DNA from: Argopecten irradians
Taxonomy: Eukaryota; Mollusca; Bivalvia; Pectinida; Pectinidae
DNA: 64,000 bases
Direction: 5' to 3'
Assembly (NCBI RefSeq): GCF_041381155.1
Contig: NC_091134.1
Span: forward strand, 73,925,469-73,989,468
Both the position numbers and the translations under genes were made by a program. The notes beneath the pieces are model-generated. The model did not search any database. It saw nothing but the letters and a program-made list of their open reading frames with translations, and was not told where the DNA came from. The stretch's first letter is position 1. The number at the start of each line of letters is the position of its first letter. Positions 1-14,400 of the stretch are shown in pieces.

Positions 1-3000
1 ACATTAGAAATGTCTATCCCACAATAACATTGATGTCAGACAACAACACATTAATAACGAACATTAGAAATGTCTATCCCACAATAACATTGATGTCAGA
101 CAACAACAACAATTAATAACGAACATTAGAAATGTCTATCCCACAATAACATTGATGTCAGACAACAACATATTAATAACGAACATTAGAAATGTCTATC
201 CCACAATAACATTGATGTCAGACAACAACATATTAATAACGAACATTAGAAATGTCTATCCCACAATAACATTGATGTCAGACAACAACATATTAATAAC
301 GAACATTAGAAATGTCTATCCCACAATAACATTGATGTCAGACAACAACACATTAATAACGAACATTAGAAATGTCTATCACACAATAACATTGATGTCA
401 GACAACAACATATTAATAACGAACATTAGAAATGTCTATCACACAATAACATTGATGTCAGACAACAACATATTAATAACGAACATTAGAAATGTCTATC
501 CCACAATAACATTGATGTCAGACAACAACATATTAATAACGAACATTAGAAATGTCTATCACACAATAACATTGATGTCAGACAACAACACATTAATAAC
601 GAACATTAGAAATGTCTATCCCACAATAACATTGATGTCAGACAACAACATATTAATAACGAACATTAGAAATGTCTATCCCACAATAACATTGATGTCA
701 GACAACAACATATTAATAACGAACATTAGAAATGTCTATCCCACAATAACATTGATGTCAGACAATAACACATTAATAACGAACATTAGAAATGTCTATC
801 CCACAATAACATTGATGTCAGACAACAACATATTAATAACGAACATTAGAAATGTCTATCCCACAATAACATTGATGTCAGACAACAACATATTAATAAC
901 GAACATTAGAAATGTCTATCCCACAATAACATTGATGTCAGACAACAACATATTAATAACGAACATTAGAAATGTCTATCCCACAAATAACATTGATGTC
1001 AGACGAACATTAGAAATGTCTATCACACAATAACATTGATGTCAGACAACAACATATTAATAACGAACATTAGAAATGTCTATCCCACAATAACATTGAT
1101 GTCAGACAACAACATATTAATAACGAACATTAGAAATGTCTATCCCACAATAACATTGATGTCAGACAACAACATATTAATAACGAACATTAGAAATGTC
1201 TATCCCACAATAACATTGATGTCAGACAACAACATATTAATAACGAACATTAGAAATGTCTATCCCACAATAACATTGATGTCAGACAACAACACATTAA
1301 TAACGAACATTAGAAATGTCTATCCCACAATAACATTGATGTCAGACAACAACACATTAATAACGAACATTAGAAATGTCTATCCCACAATAACATTGAT
1401 GTCAGACAACAACATATTAATAACGAACATTAGAAATGTCTATCCCACAATAACATTGATGTCAGACAACAACATATTAATAACGAACATTAGAAATGTC
1501 TATCCCACAATAACATTGATGTCAGACAACAACATATTAATAACGAACATTAGAAATGTCTATCCCACAATAACATTGATGTCAGACAACAACATATTAA
1601 TAACGAACATTAGAAATGTCTATCCCACAATAACATTGATGTCAGACAACAACATATTAATAACGAACATTAGAAATGTCTATCAGACAATAACATTGAT
1701 GTCAGACAACAACACATTAATAACGAACATTAGAAATGTCTATCCCACAATAACATTGATGTCAGACAACAACATATTAATAACGAACATTAGAAATGTC
1801 TATCCCACAATAACATTGATGTCAGACAACAACATATTAATAACGAACATTAGAAATGTCTATCCCACAATAACATTGATGTCAGACAACAACATATTAA
1901 TAACGAACATTAGAAATGTCTATCCCACAATAACATTGATGTCAGACAACAACACATTAATAACGAACATTAGAAATGTCTATCCCACAATAACATTGAT
2001 GTCAGACAACAACATATTAATAACGAACATTAGAAATGTCTATCCCACAATAACATTGATGTCAGACAACAACATATTAATAACGAACATTAGAAATGTC
2101 TATCCCACAATAACATTGATGTCAGACAACAACACATTAATAACGAACATTAGAAATGTCTATCCCACAATAACATTGATGTCAGACAACAACACATTAA
2201 TAACGAACATTAGAAATGTCTATCCCACAATAACATTGATGTCAGACAACAACATATTAATAACGAACATTAGAAATGTCTATCCCACAATAACATTGAT
2301 GTCAGACAACAACACATTAATAACGAACATTAGAAATGTCTATCCCACAATAACATTGATGTCAGACAACAACATATTAATAACGAACATTAGAAATGTC
2401 TATCCCACAATAACATTGATGTCAGACAACAACATATTAATAACGAACATTAGAAATGTCTATCCCACAATAACATTGATGTCAGACAACAACACATTAA
2501 TAACGAACATTAGAAATGTCTATCCCACAATAACATTGATGTCAGACAACAACACATTAATAACGAACATTAGAAATGTCTATCCCACAATAACATTGAT
2601 GTCAGACAACAACATATTAATAACGAACATTAGAAATGTCTATCCCACAATAACATTGATGTCAGACAACAACACATTAATAACGAACATTAGAAATGTC
2701 TATCCCACAATAACATTGATGTCAGACAACAACATATTAATAACGAACATTAGAAATGTCTATCCCACAATAACATTGATGTCAGACAACAACATATTAA
2801 TAACGAACATTAGAAATGTCTATCCCACAATAACATTGATGTCAGACAACAACATATTAATAACGAACATTAGAAATGTCTATCCCACAATAACATTGAT
2901 GTCAGACAACAACATATAAATAACGAACATTAGAAATGTCTATCAGACAATAACATTGATGTCAGACAACAACACATTAATAACGAACATTAGAAATGTC

Positions 3001-5930
3001 TATCCCACAATAACATTGATGTCAGACAACAACATATTAATAACGAACATTAGAAATGTCTATCCCACAATAACATTGATGTCAGACAACAACATATTAA
3101 TAACGAACATTAGAAATGTCTATCCCACAATAACATTGATGTCAGACAACAACATATTAATAACGAACATTAGAAATGTCTATCCCACAATAACATTGAT
3201 GTCAGACAACAACACATTAATAACGAACATTAGAAATGTCTATCCACAATAACATTGATGTCAGACAACAACAACATATTAATAACGAACATTAGAAATG
3301 TCTATCCCACAATAACATTGATGTCAGACAACAACATATTAATAACGAACATTAGAAATGTCTATCACACAATAACATTGATGTCAGACAACAACATACA
3401 TTAATAACGAACATTAGAAATGTCTATCCCACAATAACATTGATGTCAGACAATAACACATTAATAACGAACATTAGAAATGTCTATCCCACAATAACAT
3501 TGATGTCAGACAACAACACATTAATAACGAACATTAGAAATGTCTATCCCACAATAACATTGATGTCAGACAACAACATATTAATAACGAACATTAGAAA
3601 TGTCTATCCCACAATAACATTGATGTCAGACAACAACATATTAATAACGAACATTAGAAATGTCTATCCCACAATAACATTGATGTCAGACAACAACACA
3701 TTAATAACGAACATTAGAAATGTCTATCCCACAATAACATTGATGTCAGACAACAACACATTAATAACGAACATTAGAAATGTCTATCCCACAATAACAT
3801 TGATGTCAGACAACAACATATTAATAACGAACATTAGAAATGTCTATCCCACAATAACATTGATGTCAGACAACAACACATTAATAACGAACATTAGAAA
3901 TGTCTATCACACAATAACATTGATGTCAGACAACAACATATTAATAACGAACATTAGAAATGTCTATCCCACAATAACATTGATGTCAGACAACAACACA
4001 TTAATAACGAACATTAGAAATGTCTATCCCACAATAACATTGATGTCAGACAACAACATATTAATAACGAACATTAGAAATGTCTATCACACAATAACAT
4101 TGATGTCAGACAACAACACATTAATAACGAACATTAGAAATGTCTATCCCACAATAACATTGATGTCAGACAACAACACATTAATAACGAACATTAGAAA
4201 TGTCTATCCCACAATAACATTGATGTCAGACAACAACATATTAATAACGAACATTAGAAATGTCTATCCCACAATAACACTGATGTCAGACAACAACACA
4301 TTAATAACGAACATTAGAAATGTCTATCACACAATAACATTGATGTCAGACAACAACATATTAATAACGAACATTAGAAATGTCTATCCCACAATAACAT
4401 TGATGTCAGACAACAACACATTAATAACGAACATTAGAAATGTCTATCACACAATAACATTGATGTCAGACAACAACATATTAATAACGAACATTAGAAA
4501 TGTCTATCCCACAATAACATTGATGTCAGACAACAACATATTAATAACGAACATTAGAAATGTCTATCCCACAATAACATTGATGTCAGACAACAACACA
4601 TTAATAACGAACATTAGAAATGTCTATCCCACAATAACAATAACATTGATGTCAGACAACAACACATTAATAACGAACATTAGAAATGTCTATCCCACAA
4701 TAACATTGATGTCAGACAACAACATATTAATAACGAACATTAGAAATGTCTATCCCACAATAACATTGATGTCAGACAACAACATATTAATAACGAACAT
4801 TAGAAATGTCTATCCCACAATAACACTGATGTCAGACAATAACATATTAATAACGAACATTAGAAATGTCTATCCCACAATAACATTGATGTCAGACAAC
4901 AACATATTAATAACGAACATTAGAAATGTCTATCCCACAATAACATTGATGTCAGACAACAACATATTAATAACGAACACATATTAATAACGAACATTAG
5001 AAATGTCTATCCCACAATAACATTGATGTCAGACAACAACATATTAATAACGAACATTAGAAATGTCTATCAGACAATAACATTGATGTCAGACAACCAA
5101 CAACACATTAATAACGAACATTAGAAATGTCTATCCCACAATAACATTGATGTCAGACAACAACATATTAATAACGAACATTAGAAATGTCTATCCCACA
5201 ATAACATTGATGTCAGACAACAACATATTAATAACGAACATTAGAAATGTCTATCACACAATAACATTGATGTCAGACAACAACATATTAATAACGAACA
5301 TTAGAAATGTCTATCCCACAATAACATTGATGTCAGACAACAACATATTAATAACGAACATTAGAAATGTCTATCCCACAATAACATTGATGTCAGACAA
5401 CAACATATTAATAACGAACATTAGAAATGTCTATCCCACAATAACATTGATGTCAGACAACAACATATTAATAACGAACATTAGAAATGTCTATCCCACA
5501 ATAACATTGATGTCAGACAACAACACATTAATAACGAACATTAGAAATGTCTATCAGACAATAACATTGATGTCAGACAACAACATATTAATAACGAACA
5601 TTAGAAATGTCTATCCCACAATAACATTGATGTCAGACAACAACATATTAATAACGAACATTAGAAATGTCTATCAGACATAACATTGATGTCAGACAAC
5701 AACACATTAATAACGAACATTAGAAATGTCTATCACACAATAACATTGATGTCAGACAACAACACATTAATAACGAACATTAGAAATGTCTATCCCACAA
5801 TAACATTGATGTCAGACAACAACACATTAATAACGAACATTAGAAATGTCTATCCCACAATAACATTGATGTCAGACAACAACATATTAATAACGAACAT
5901 TAGAAATGTCTATCCCAGCAATAACATTGA
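1..5930. repeat. 60-bp satellite array (about 98 units)
   Basis: Head-to-tail 60-bp units run from the window edge to about 5930, so the array continues to the left. Each unit has a small dyad (ACATT-AGA-AATGT). Units vary mainly at two places: a T/C in AACA(T/C)ATTA and a CCC/CAC/CAG in the TATCnnACA part. A few units carry small indels (near 110, 985, 3245, 4640, 4975, 5095 and 5680). Because 60 is divisible by 3 and one plus frame has no stop, the array reads as long open frames with a 20-residue repeat. Both common variants change the amino acid and nothing suggests selection on codons, so I treat it as non-coding. It lies downstream of the last exonuclease exon seen, in a position where the next intron of that gene would be. 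Confidence 0.95.
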
Positions 5931-6228
5931 TGAACCACAACCCCATATCATACCATACCACCCCCCATACCACCCTCACAACTCACATACACACACCCCC
6001 CACCCCCCACCCAATCATACCCCCCCCCAAACCAACCACCCTCCCCAACTCCCATACCCACACCCCCACCACCCACAATCCTACCTCCCCCCCCCTAACA
6101 ACCACCCTCCCCAACTCCCATACACACCCCCCACCCCAATCCCACCTCCCCCACCCATACCCCCCCAACCCAATCCCCCACCCCCATAACACCCCACCCA
6201 CCCTTCCCCCCCTTCAGACAACAACATA
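5931..6228. other. G-free C-rich low-complexity stretch
   Basis: From about 5936 to 6215 the plus strand contains essentially no G. It is runs of C broken by A and some T (CCCACC, CATACC, CAACTCCC motifs, partly repeated internally). The minus strand is correspondingly rich in G runs. It joins the 60-bp array on the left, and just before the assembly gap a few bases of 60-bp-array sequence reappear. It may be real simple sequence or an artefact of gap-edge assembly. Confidence 0.8.
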
Positions 6229-6238
6229 NNNNNNNNNN
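6229..6238. other. assembly gap (10 N)
   Basis: Ten Ns separate the 60-bp array from the 64-bp array. The true distance and order across it are unknown. The C-terminal exons of the exonuclease gene may lie in the missing or adjacent sequence. Confidence 0.99.
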
Positions 6239-9200
6239 GTCCTTCCAGAGCTTGTCTTACTGACTAATATTTGTATGTATTTACCTTGTATATATACTGG
6301 GTAACGTTCCTTTCAGTGCTGGTCTTACTGACTAATATTGTTATTTTTTCCTTGATATACTAGTATAGTCCTTACTGAGCTTGTCTTTATGACTTATAAT
6401 GTATATATATGACCTTGTACATATACTGGTAAAACGTCCTTCAGAGCTGGTCCATTACTGTACATAATTTTGTATTTTCATTTTACATTGTATATTTACT
6501 AGGTCATTTGTCTTCAGAGATGGTATTTCTGGAATAATTTTTGTTTATACTTTACCTTGTATATATACTAGTTCACATCCTTCTGACGATGGTATTACTG
6601 AATACTTCATTGTATTGATTTACCTTGTTTTTCATAATTAAGGTTAATCGTCATTCAGCATGATGCGTCGCTAATTACTACTAATGATTGTCTATATTTA
6701 CCTTGTATTTATACTGGTAACAGTCCTTCAGAGCTTTGTCTTACTCACTAATATTGTATATATTTACATTGTATTTATACTAGTGTAACGTCCTTCAGAG
6801 CTGGTCTTACCTGGGAACTACTTCTTTGGTATTTTTACCTGGTATATTTACTTGTAACGTTCTTCAGAGTGCGTTCATACTGACTTAACTATTGTATATA
6901 TTTGACCATTGTATATATACTAGAAAAGTCCTTCTGAGCTGGTACTTACTGTCTTTATATTGTATATATTTACCTGGTATGCTATTACTGGTATACTTCC
7001 TTAAGAGCTTGTCTTACTGACATATTTTTGTATGATATTTACACCTTGGTACTATTTTACTGGTAATGTCCTTCAGTGCTTGTACTTATTGACTAATATT
7101 GTATATATTTACCTTTGTTAATAATATATAGGTAACATCCTTCACGAGCTGGTCTGACTGAATATTATCTGTATATAGTTATCCTTGTATACTTTACTTA
7201 GTAAAACATCCTTCTGTGCTTGTCTTACTGACCTATATTGTATATGTGTACCTTGAATATATACTGGTACGTCCTTCTGAGCTTTGTTCATACTGACCTA
7301 ATATTGTATTTATCTTAACCTTGTTTATTTAACTGTAAACCATCTTCTGAGCTTGTCTTACTGACTAAAATTTGTTGAAATTTACCTTGTATATATTCTA
7401 GTATACGGTCCTTCAGTGCTTGGTCTGTACAGGTACCTACATAATTGTCATATATTTTCCTTGTTTATATAACTAGGTTACATCCTTCAGAGATTGGTCT
7501 TACTGACTAATATTGTATATATTTACCTGATGTATATTTTCTAGCGTAATCATCCTTCAGAGATGGTCTTTTACATGACTAATAATGTATATATTTTACC
7601 TTGTTTTATATACTCGGTAACTGTCCTTCAGAGCTTGGTATTATCTGACACTATCTATTGGTATATATTTACATTGTATATATATATGGCTAACATACCT
7701 TCAGAGCTGTCTCTTACTGGACTCTATATTGAATATATTTTACCTTGTATATATACTGGTAATGTCATTACTGAGCTTGTCTTAATCTGACTAATTTTGT
7801 ATTTATCTACCTTGTATATATACTGGTATCATCCTTCAGAGCTGGTCTTACTGATCTAATATTGTATATATTTTTCCTTGTATATATTTACTGGTAACGT
7901 CCTTCAGAGCTTGTCTTTACTGACTCATTATTGTATTTATTTACCTTTGTATTATATCTGGTAACCTTCTTCAGAGCTGGTCTTACTGGACTAATATTGT
8001 ATATATTTAACTTGTATATATTACTGGTAACGTCCTTCAGAGCTGGTCTTACTGACTAATATTGTATATATTTACCTCACTGTATATATACTGGCTAACG
8101 TCCTTCAGAGCTGGTCTTACCCTGGACTAATATTGCTATATATTTACCTTGTATATATACTGGTATCTCGTCCTTCAGAGCTGGTCTTACTGACTAATAT
8201 TGTATATATTTACTCTTGTATATAATACCTCCAAGGTAACATCCCTTCAGAGCTGGTCTTACTGGACTCTATATTGTATATATTTACCTTGTATATATAT
8301 AATGGTAACATCCTTCAGTGCTGGGTCTTACTGACTTCATATTGTATTTATTTACTTGTATATATACTGGTAAAGTCCTTCAGTAGCTTGTCTTATCTGA
8401 CTAATATTGTGTATATATTTACCTTGTATATATACTCGGGTAATCGTCCTTCAGAGCTGTTGTCTTACTGACTATTATTTGTATATTATTTACCTTGTTT
8501 ATATACTGGTAACATCCGTTCAAGAGCTTGTCTATACTGACTAATTATCGCATTATATTTTACACTTCGGTATACTATACTGGTAACGTCTCTTCTGAGC
8601 TTGTCATTTACTGAACTAATATTGTATACTATTTACCTTAGTTATATTTACTAGTAACATCCTTCAGAGCTTGGTCTTTTATGACTAATCATTTGTATAT
8701 TTTTACCTTGTATATATACTGGTAACATCCTTCAGAGATGGTCTTACTGACTAACTATTGTATATATTTAACCTTGTTTTTTTATATGGGTAACATTCCT
8801 TCAGCAGTCTGGTGATTTCCGAATAATATTGTTTTTATTACCTTGTCATATATACTGGTAATGTCTTCAGAGGATTGTCTTGGACTGACTATTATTGTAT
8901 ATATATTTTACCTTGTATGTATATTACTGGTAACGTCTTCAGAGATGGTCTTACTGACGTATTTATTGTATTTATTTACCTTGTATATTTACTGTTAACG
9001 TCCTTCAGGAGCATGTTCTTAGCTGACTTATAATTGTATATATTTTACCTTGTATATATTAACTGGTAAACGTTCCTTCAAAGAGCTGGTCTTACTGGTC
9101 CACTTAATATTTGTATTTATTATAACATTGTATATATTACTGGTAAACGTCCTTCAGAGCTCGTCTTACTTGACTAATATTGTATATATTTACCTTGTAT

Positions 9201-11360
9201 ATATACTGGTAACGGTCCTTCAGTGCTTGTCTTATATGACTAATATTGTATATATTTACCTTGTATATATACTTGTAACAATCCTTCAGAGCTTGTTCTT
9301 ACTGACTAAATTTTGTATATATTTACCTTGTATATATACTGGTAACGTCCTTCAGAGCTGGTCTTACTGACTAATATTGTTATATATTTACCTTGTATAT
9401 ATACTGGTAACGTCCTTCAGAGCTTGTCTTACTGACTAATATTGTATATATTTACCTTGTATATATACTGGTAACGTCCTTCAGAGCTGGTCTTACTGAC
9501 TAATATTGTATATATTTTACCTTGTATATATACTGGTAACGTCCTACAGATTTAACCTTTGTCCTTACTGACTAATAATGGGGTAATATATTTACCTTGT
9601 ATATATACTGGTAATGTCCTTCAGAGCTTGTCTTACTGACTAATATTGTATACATATATCCTTCTACCTAATGACATAATATATATACTGTGTATAATAT
9701 AACGTCCTTCAGAGCTTGTCCTTACTGACTAATATTGTATATATTTACCTTGTTTATATACTGGTAACGTCCTTCAGAGCTTGTCTTACTGACATAATAA
9801 TTGTATATTTTTACCTTGTTTATATATGGTAAACATCCTTCAGAGCTGGTCTTATGACTATTATTGTATTTATTTACCCTGGTATATATGGTAACGTACT
9901 TCAGAGCTGGTCTTACTGATTGCTAACCTTGTATATTGTAATGTCCTTATCTTGTTACCTTGTCATATATTTATATACTATACTGGTAACGTCCCTTCAG
10001 AGTCTTAGTCTTACTGACTAATATTGGTATATATTTACCTTGTATATGTACTGCGTAACACCCTTATTATCTTGTCTTATAATAGTGTATATATTCTACC
10101 TTGTACTGGTTAATTGTCCTTCCATATCTTGTATTTACTGACTAATCATTGTAATATATTTACCTTGTATATAATACTGGGTAACGTCCTTCAGGAGCTT
10201 GTCTTACTGACTAATATTGTATATATTTACCTTGTATATATACTAGTAAGGTCCTTCAGAGATGGTCTTATGTCTACTGTATATATTTTACCTTACTGTC
10301 CTAAGCTTGTCTTTTCTGACTAATATTGTACTTTACCTTGTATATATACTAGGAACCGTCCTTCAGAAGCTTGTCTTACTGACTAATATTGTATATATTT
10401 ACCTTGTATATATACTTGTAACGTCCTTCAGTAGCTTGTCTTACTGACTAATTATTGTAATATATTTTCCATGTATATATACTGGTAACGTCCTTCAGAG
10501 CTTGTATCCTTACTGGACTAATATTGTATATATTTACCTTGTTATATACTAATGGTTATGTCTCTTCAGAGCTGGTCTTACTGACTAATATTGTATATAT
10601 TTACCTTGTATAGTATACTAGTAACGATCCTTCAGAGCTTGTCTTACTGACTAATTATTGTATATATTTACCTTGTATATATACTGGGTAAAATCCTTCA
10701 GAGCTTGTCTTACTGACTAACTAATATTGTATATAGATTTAACTTGTATATATACTAGTAACGTCTTCAGAGCTTGTCTTACTGACTAATATTGATATAT
10801 ATACCTCTTGATATATTTACCTTGTTATACCTTGTATATATTACTAGTAACATCCTTCAGAGCTTGTCTTACTGACTAATATTGTATATATTTACCTTGT
10901 ATATATACTAGGTAACAACCTACAAGAGCATGTCTTACTGACTAATATTTGTATATATTGTACCTATGTATATATAACTAGTAACGTCCTTCTAGAAGCT
11001 TGTCTTACTGACTAATATGTATATATTTAATTACCTTGTATATGTACTCGGTAACATCCTTTCAGACTTGTGCTTACTGACTAATAATTGTATATATTTA
11101 CCTTGTCTGTAATAGCTTAACGTCCTTCAGAGCTTGTCTTACTGACTAATATTGTATATATTTACCTTGTATATATACTGGTAATGTCCTTCATATCTTG
11201 TCTTACTGACTAATATTGTATATATTTACCTTGTATATATACTGGTAACGTCCTTCAGAGCTTGTCTTACTGACTAATATTGTATATATTTACCCTTTGT
11301 ATATATACTGGTAACGTCCTTCAGATGCTGGTCTTTACTGACTAAATTTGTATTATATTT

Positions 11361-11403
<43 letters not shown>

Positions 11404-14400
11404 ACCTTGTATATATACTGGTAACGTCCTTCAGAGCTTGTCTTACTGACTAATATTGTATATATTTACCTTGTATATATACTGGTTTAATGTCCTTCTT
11501 TCTTGTCTTACCGATCTAATAGATTGTATATATTTACCTTGTATATATACTGGTAACGTCCCTTCAGTGCTTGTCTTTAGCTGACTAATATTGTATATAT
11601 TTTACCTTGTATATATACTGGTAACGTCCTTCAAGAGCTTGTCTTACAGACTAATATTGTATATATTTACCTTAGTATATATATACTGGTAATGTCTCTT
11701 CTAGATCTTGTCTTCTTTATTGACTGAACTGATATTGTATATATTTACTTGTATATCCTTGTATATATATTGTAACGTCCTTCAGAGACTTGTCTTACTG
11801 ACTAATATTGTATATATTTACCGTGTATATATACTGAAGTAACGTCTTCTAGAGCTGGTCTTAATGACTAATATTGTATATATTTACATTGTATATATAC
11901 TAGTAACGTCCTTCAGTGCTTGTCTTACTGACTAATATTGTAGAATATTTACCTTTGTATATATACTGGTAATGTCCTTCAGAGCTTGGTTCTTACTGAC
12001 TAATATTGTATATATCTTACCCTTGTATATATATAAGATAGTAAGCGTCCTTCAGAGCTTGTCTTACTGACTAATATTGTATATATTTACCTTGTATATA
12101 TACTGGTAATGTCTTCAGGGCTTGTCTTACTGACTAATATATGTATATATTTACTTGTATATATACTGTACCGGTCCTTAGAGTTGTCATTTAACTGGAC
12201 TACATATTGTTTATATCTTACCTTGCTATATATACTCAGTATCAGTCCTTCAGAGCTTGTCTTAACTGACTAATATTGTATATATTTACCTTGTATATAT
12301 ACTAGTAACGTCCTTTCAGAGCTATGTCTTACTGACTAATATTGTATATATCTTACCTTGTATATATACTAGTAACCACCTACAGAAGCTTGTCTTTACT
12401 GACTATTATTGTATATATTTACCTTGTATATATACATAGTAACTCGTGCCTTCAGAGCTCTGTCTTACTGACTAATTATTGTATATATTTACCTTGTATA
12501 TATACTGGTAATGTCCTTCATATCTTGTCTTACTGACTAATATTGTATATATTTACCTTGTATATATACTGGTAATGTCCTTCAGAGCTTGTCCTTACTG
12601 ACTAATATTGTATATATTTACCTTGTATATATATTAGTAAACGTCCTTCAGAGCTGGTCTTACTGACTAATATTGTATTATTTACCTTCGTATATATACT
12701 GGTATGTCCTTCAGTGGCATTTCTTACTGACTAATCATTGTATATATTTTATACCTTGTATATACTAGTAACGTACCTTCAGATGCTTGTCTTACTGACT
12801 AATATGCTGCTATATATTTACCTTGTATTATATACTGGGTAATGTCCTTCAGATCTTGTCTTACTGACTAATATTGTATATTATTTACCTTGTATATATA
12901 CTGGTAACGTCCTTCAGAGCTTGTCTTACTGAATAATATTGTGTATATATTTACCTTGTATATATACTAGTATACGGTAACGTCCTTCAGAGCTGGTCTT
13001 ACTGATAATATTGTATATATTTACCTTGTATATATACTAGTAAACGTCCCTTTCAGAGCTTGTCTTACTGACCCTAATATTGTATATATTTACCTTGTAT
13101 TATATACTGCTAAGTAATGTCCCTTCATATCTTGTCTTACTGATAATATTGTATATATTTACCTTGTATATGTATGGTAACGTCCTCCTTCAGAGCTTGT
13201 CTTACTGACTAATATTGTATATATTTACCTTGTATATATATACTAGTAACGTCCTTCAGAGCTTGTCTTACTGACTAATATTGTATATTATTTACCTTGT
13301 TATATACTGGTAACGTCCTTCAGAGCTTGTCTTACTGACTAATATTGTATATATTTACCTTGTATATATACTGGTACCGTCCTTCAGAGCTTGTCTTACT
13401 GACTAATATTGTATATATTTACCTTGTATATATATGGTATAGTCCTTTCAGAGCTGGTCTTACTGACTAATATTGTATATATTTACTAGTTTCATATACT
13501 TGTCCTTCAGAGCTGGTCTTACTGACTAATATTGTATATATTTACCTTGTATATATACTGGTAACATCCTTCAGAGCTGGTCTTACTGACTAATATTGTA
13601 TATATTTACCTTGTATATATACTAGTAACGTCCTTCAGAGCTGGTCTTACTGACTAATATTGTATATATTTACCTTGTAATATATACTGGTAACATCCTT
13701 CAGAGCTTGTCTTTACTGACTAATATTGTATATATTTACCTTGTATATATACTGGTAACGTCCTTCAAGAGCTGGTCTTACTGACTAATATTGTATATAT
13801 TTTACCTTGTATATATACTGGTAACGTCCTTCAGAGCTGGTCTTACTGACTAATATTGTATATATTTACCTTGTATATATACTGGTAACGTCCTTCAGAG
13901 CTGGTCTTACTGACTAATATTGTATATATTTACCTTGTATATATACTGGTAATGTCCTTCAGAGCTGGTCTTACTGACTAATATTGAATATATTTACCTT
14001 GTATATATACTAGAAACGTTCCTTCAGAGCTGGTCTTACTGACTAATATTGTATATATTTACATTGTATATATACTAGTAACGTCCTTCAGAGCTTGTCT
14101 GACTGACTAATATTGATATATATTTACCTTGTATATATAACTGGTAATGTCCTTCAGAGCTGGTCTTACTGACTAATATTGTATATATTTACCTTGTATA
14201 TATACTGGTAACGTCCTTCAGAGCTGGTCTTACTGACTAATATTGTATATATTTACCTTGTATATATACTGGTAACGTCCTTCAGAGCTTGTCTTACTGA
14301 CTAATATTGTATATATTTACCTTGTATATATACTGGTAACGTCCTTCAGAGCTGGTCTTACTGACTAATATTGTAATATATTTACCTTGTTATAACTGGT

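Noticed and set aside
152..6189. Long open frames with a MSDNNILITNIRNVYPTITL repeat
   Set aside because: They are translations of the 60-bp array. The period is a multiple of 3, variation is not codon-like, and frames break at array indels.
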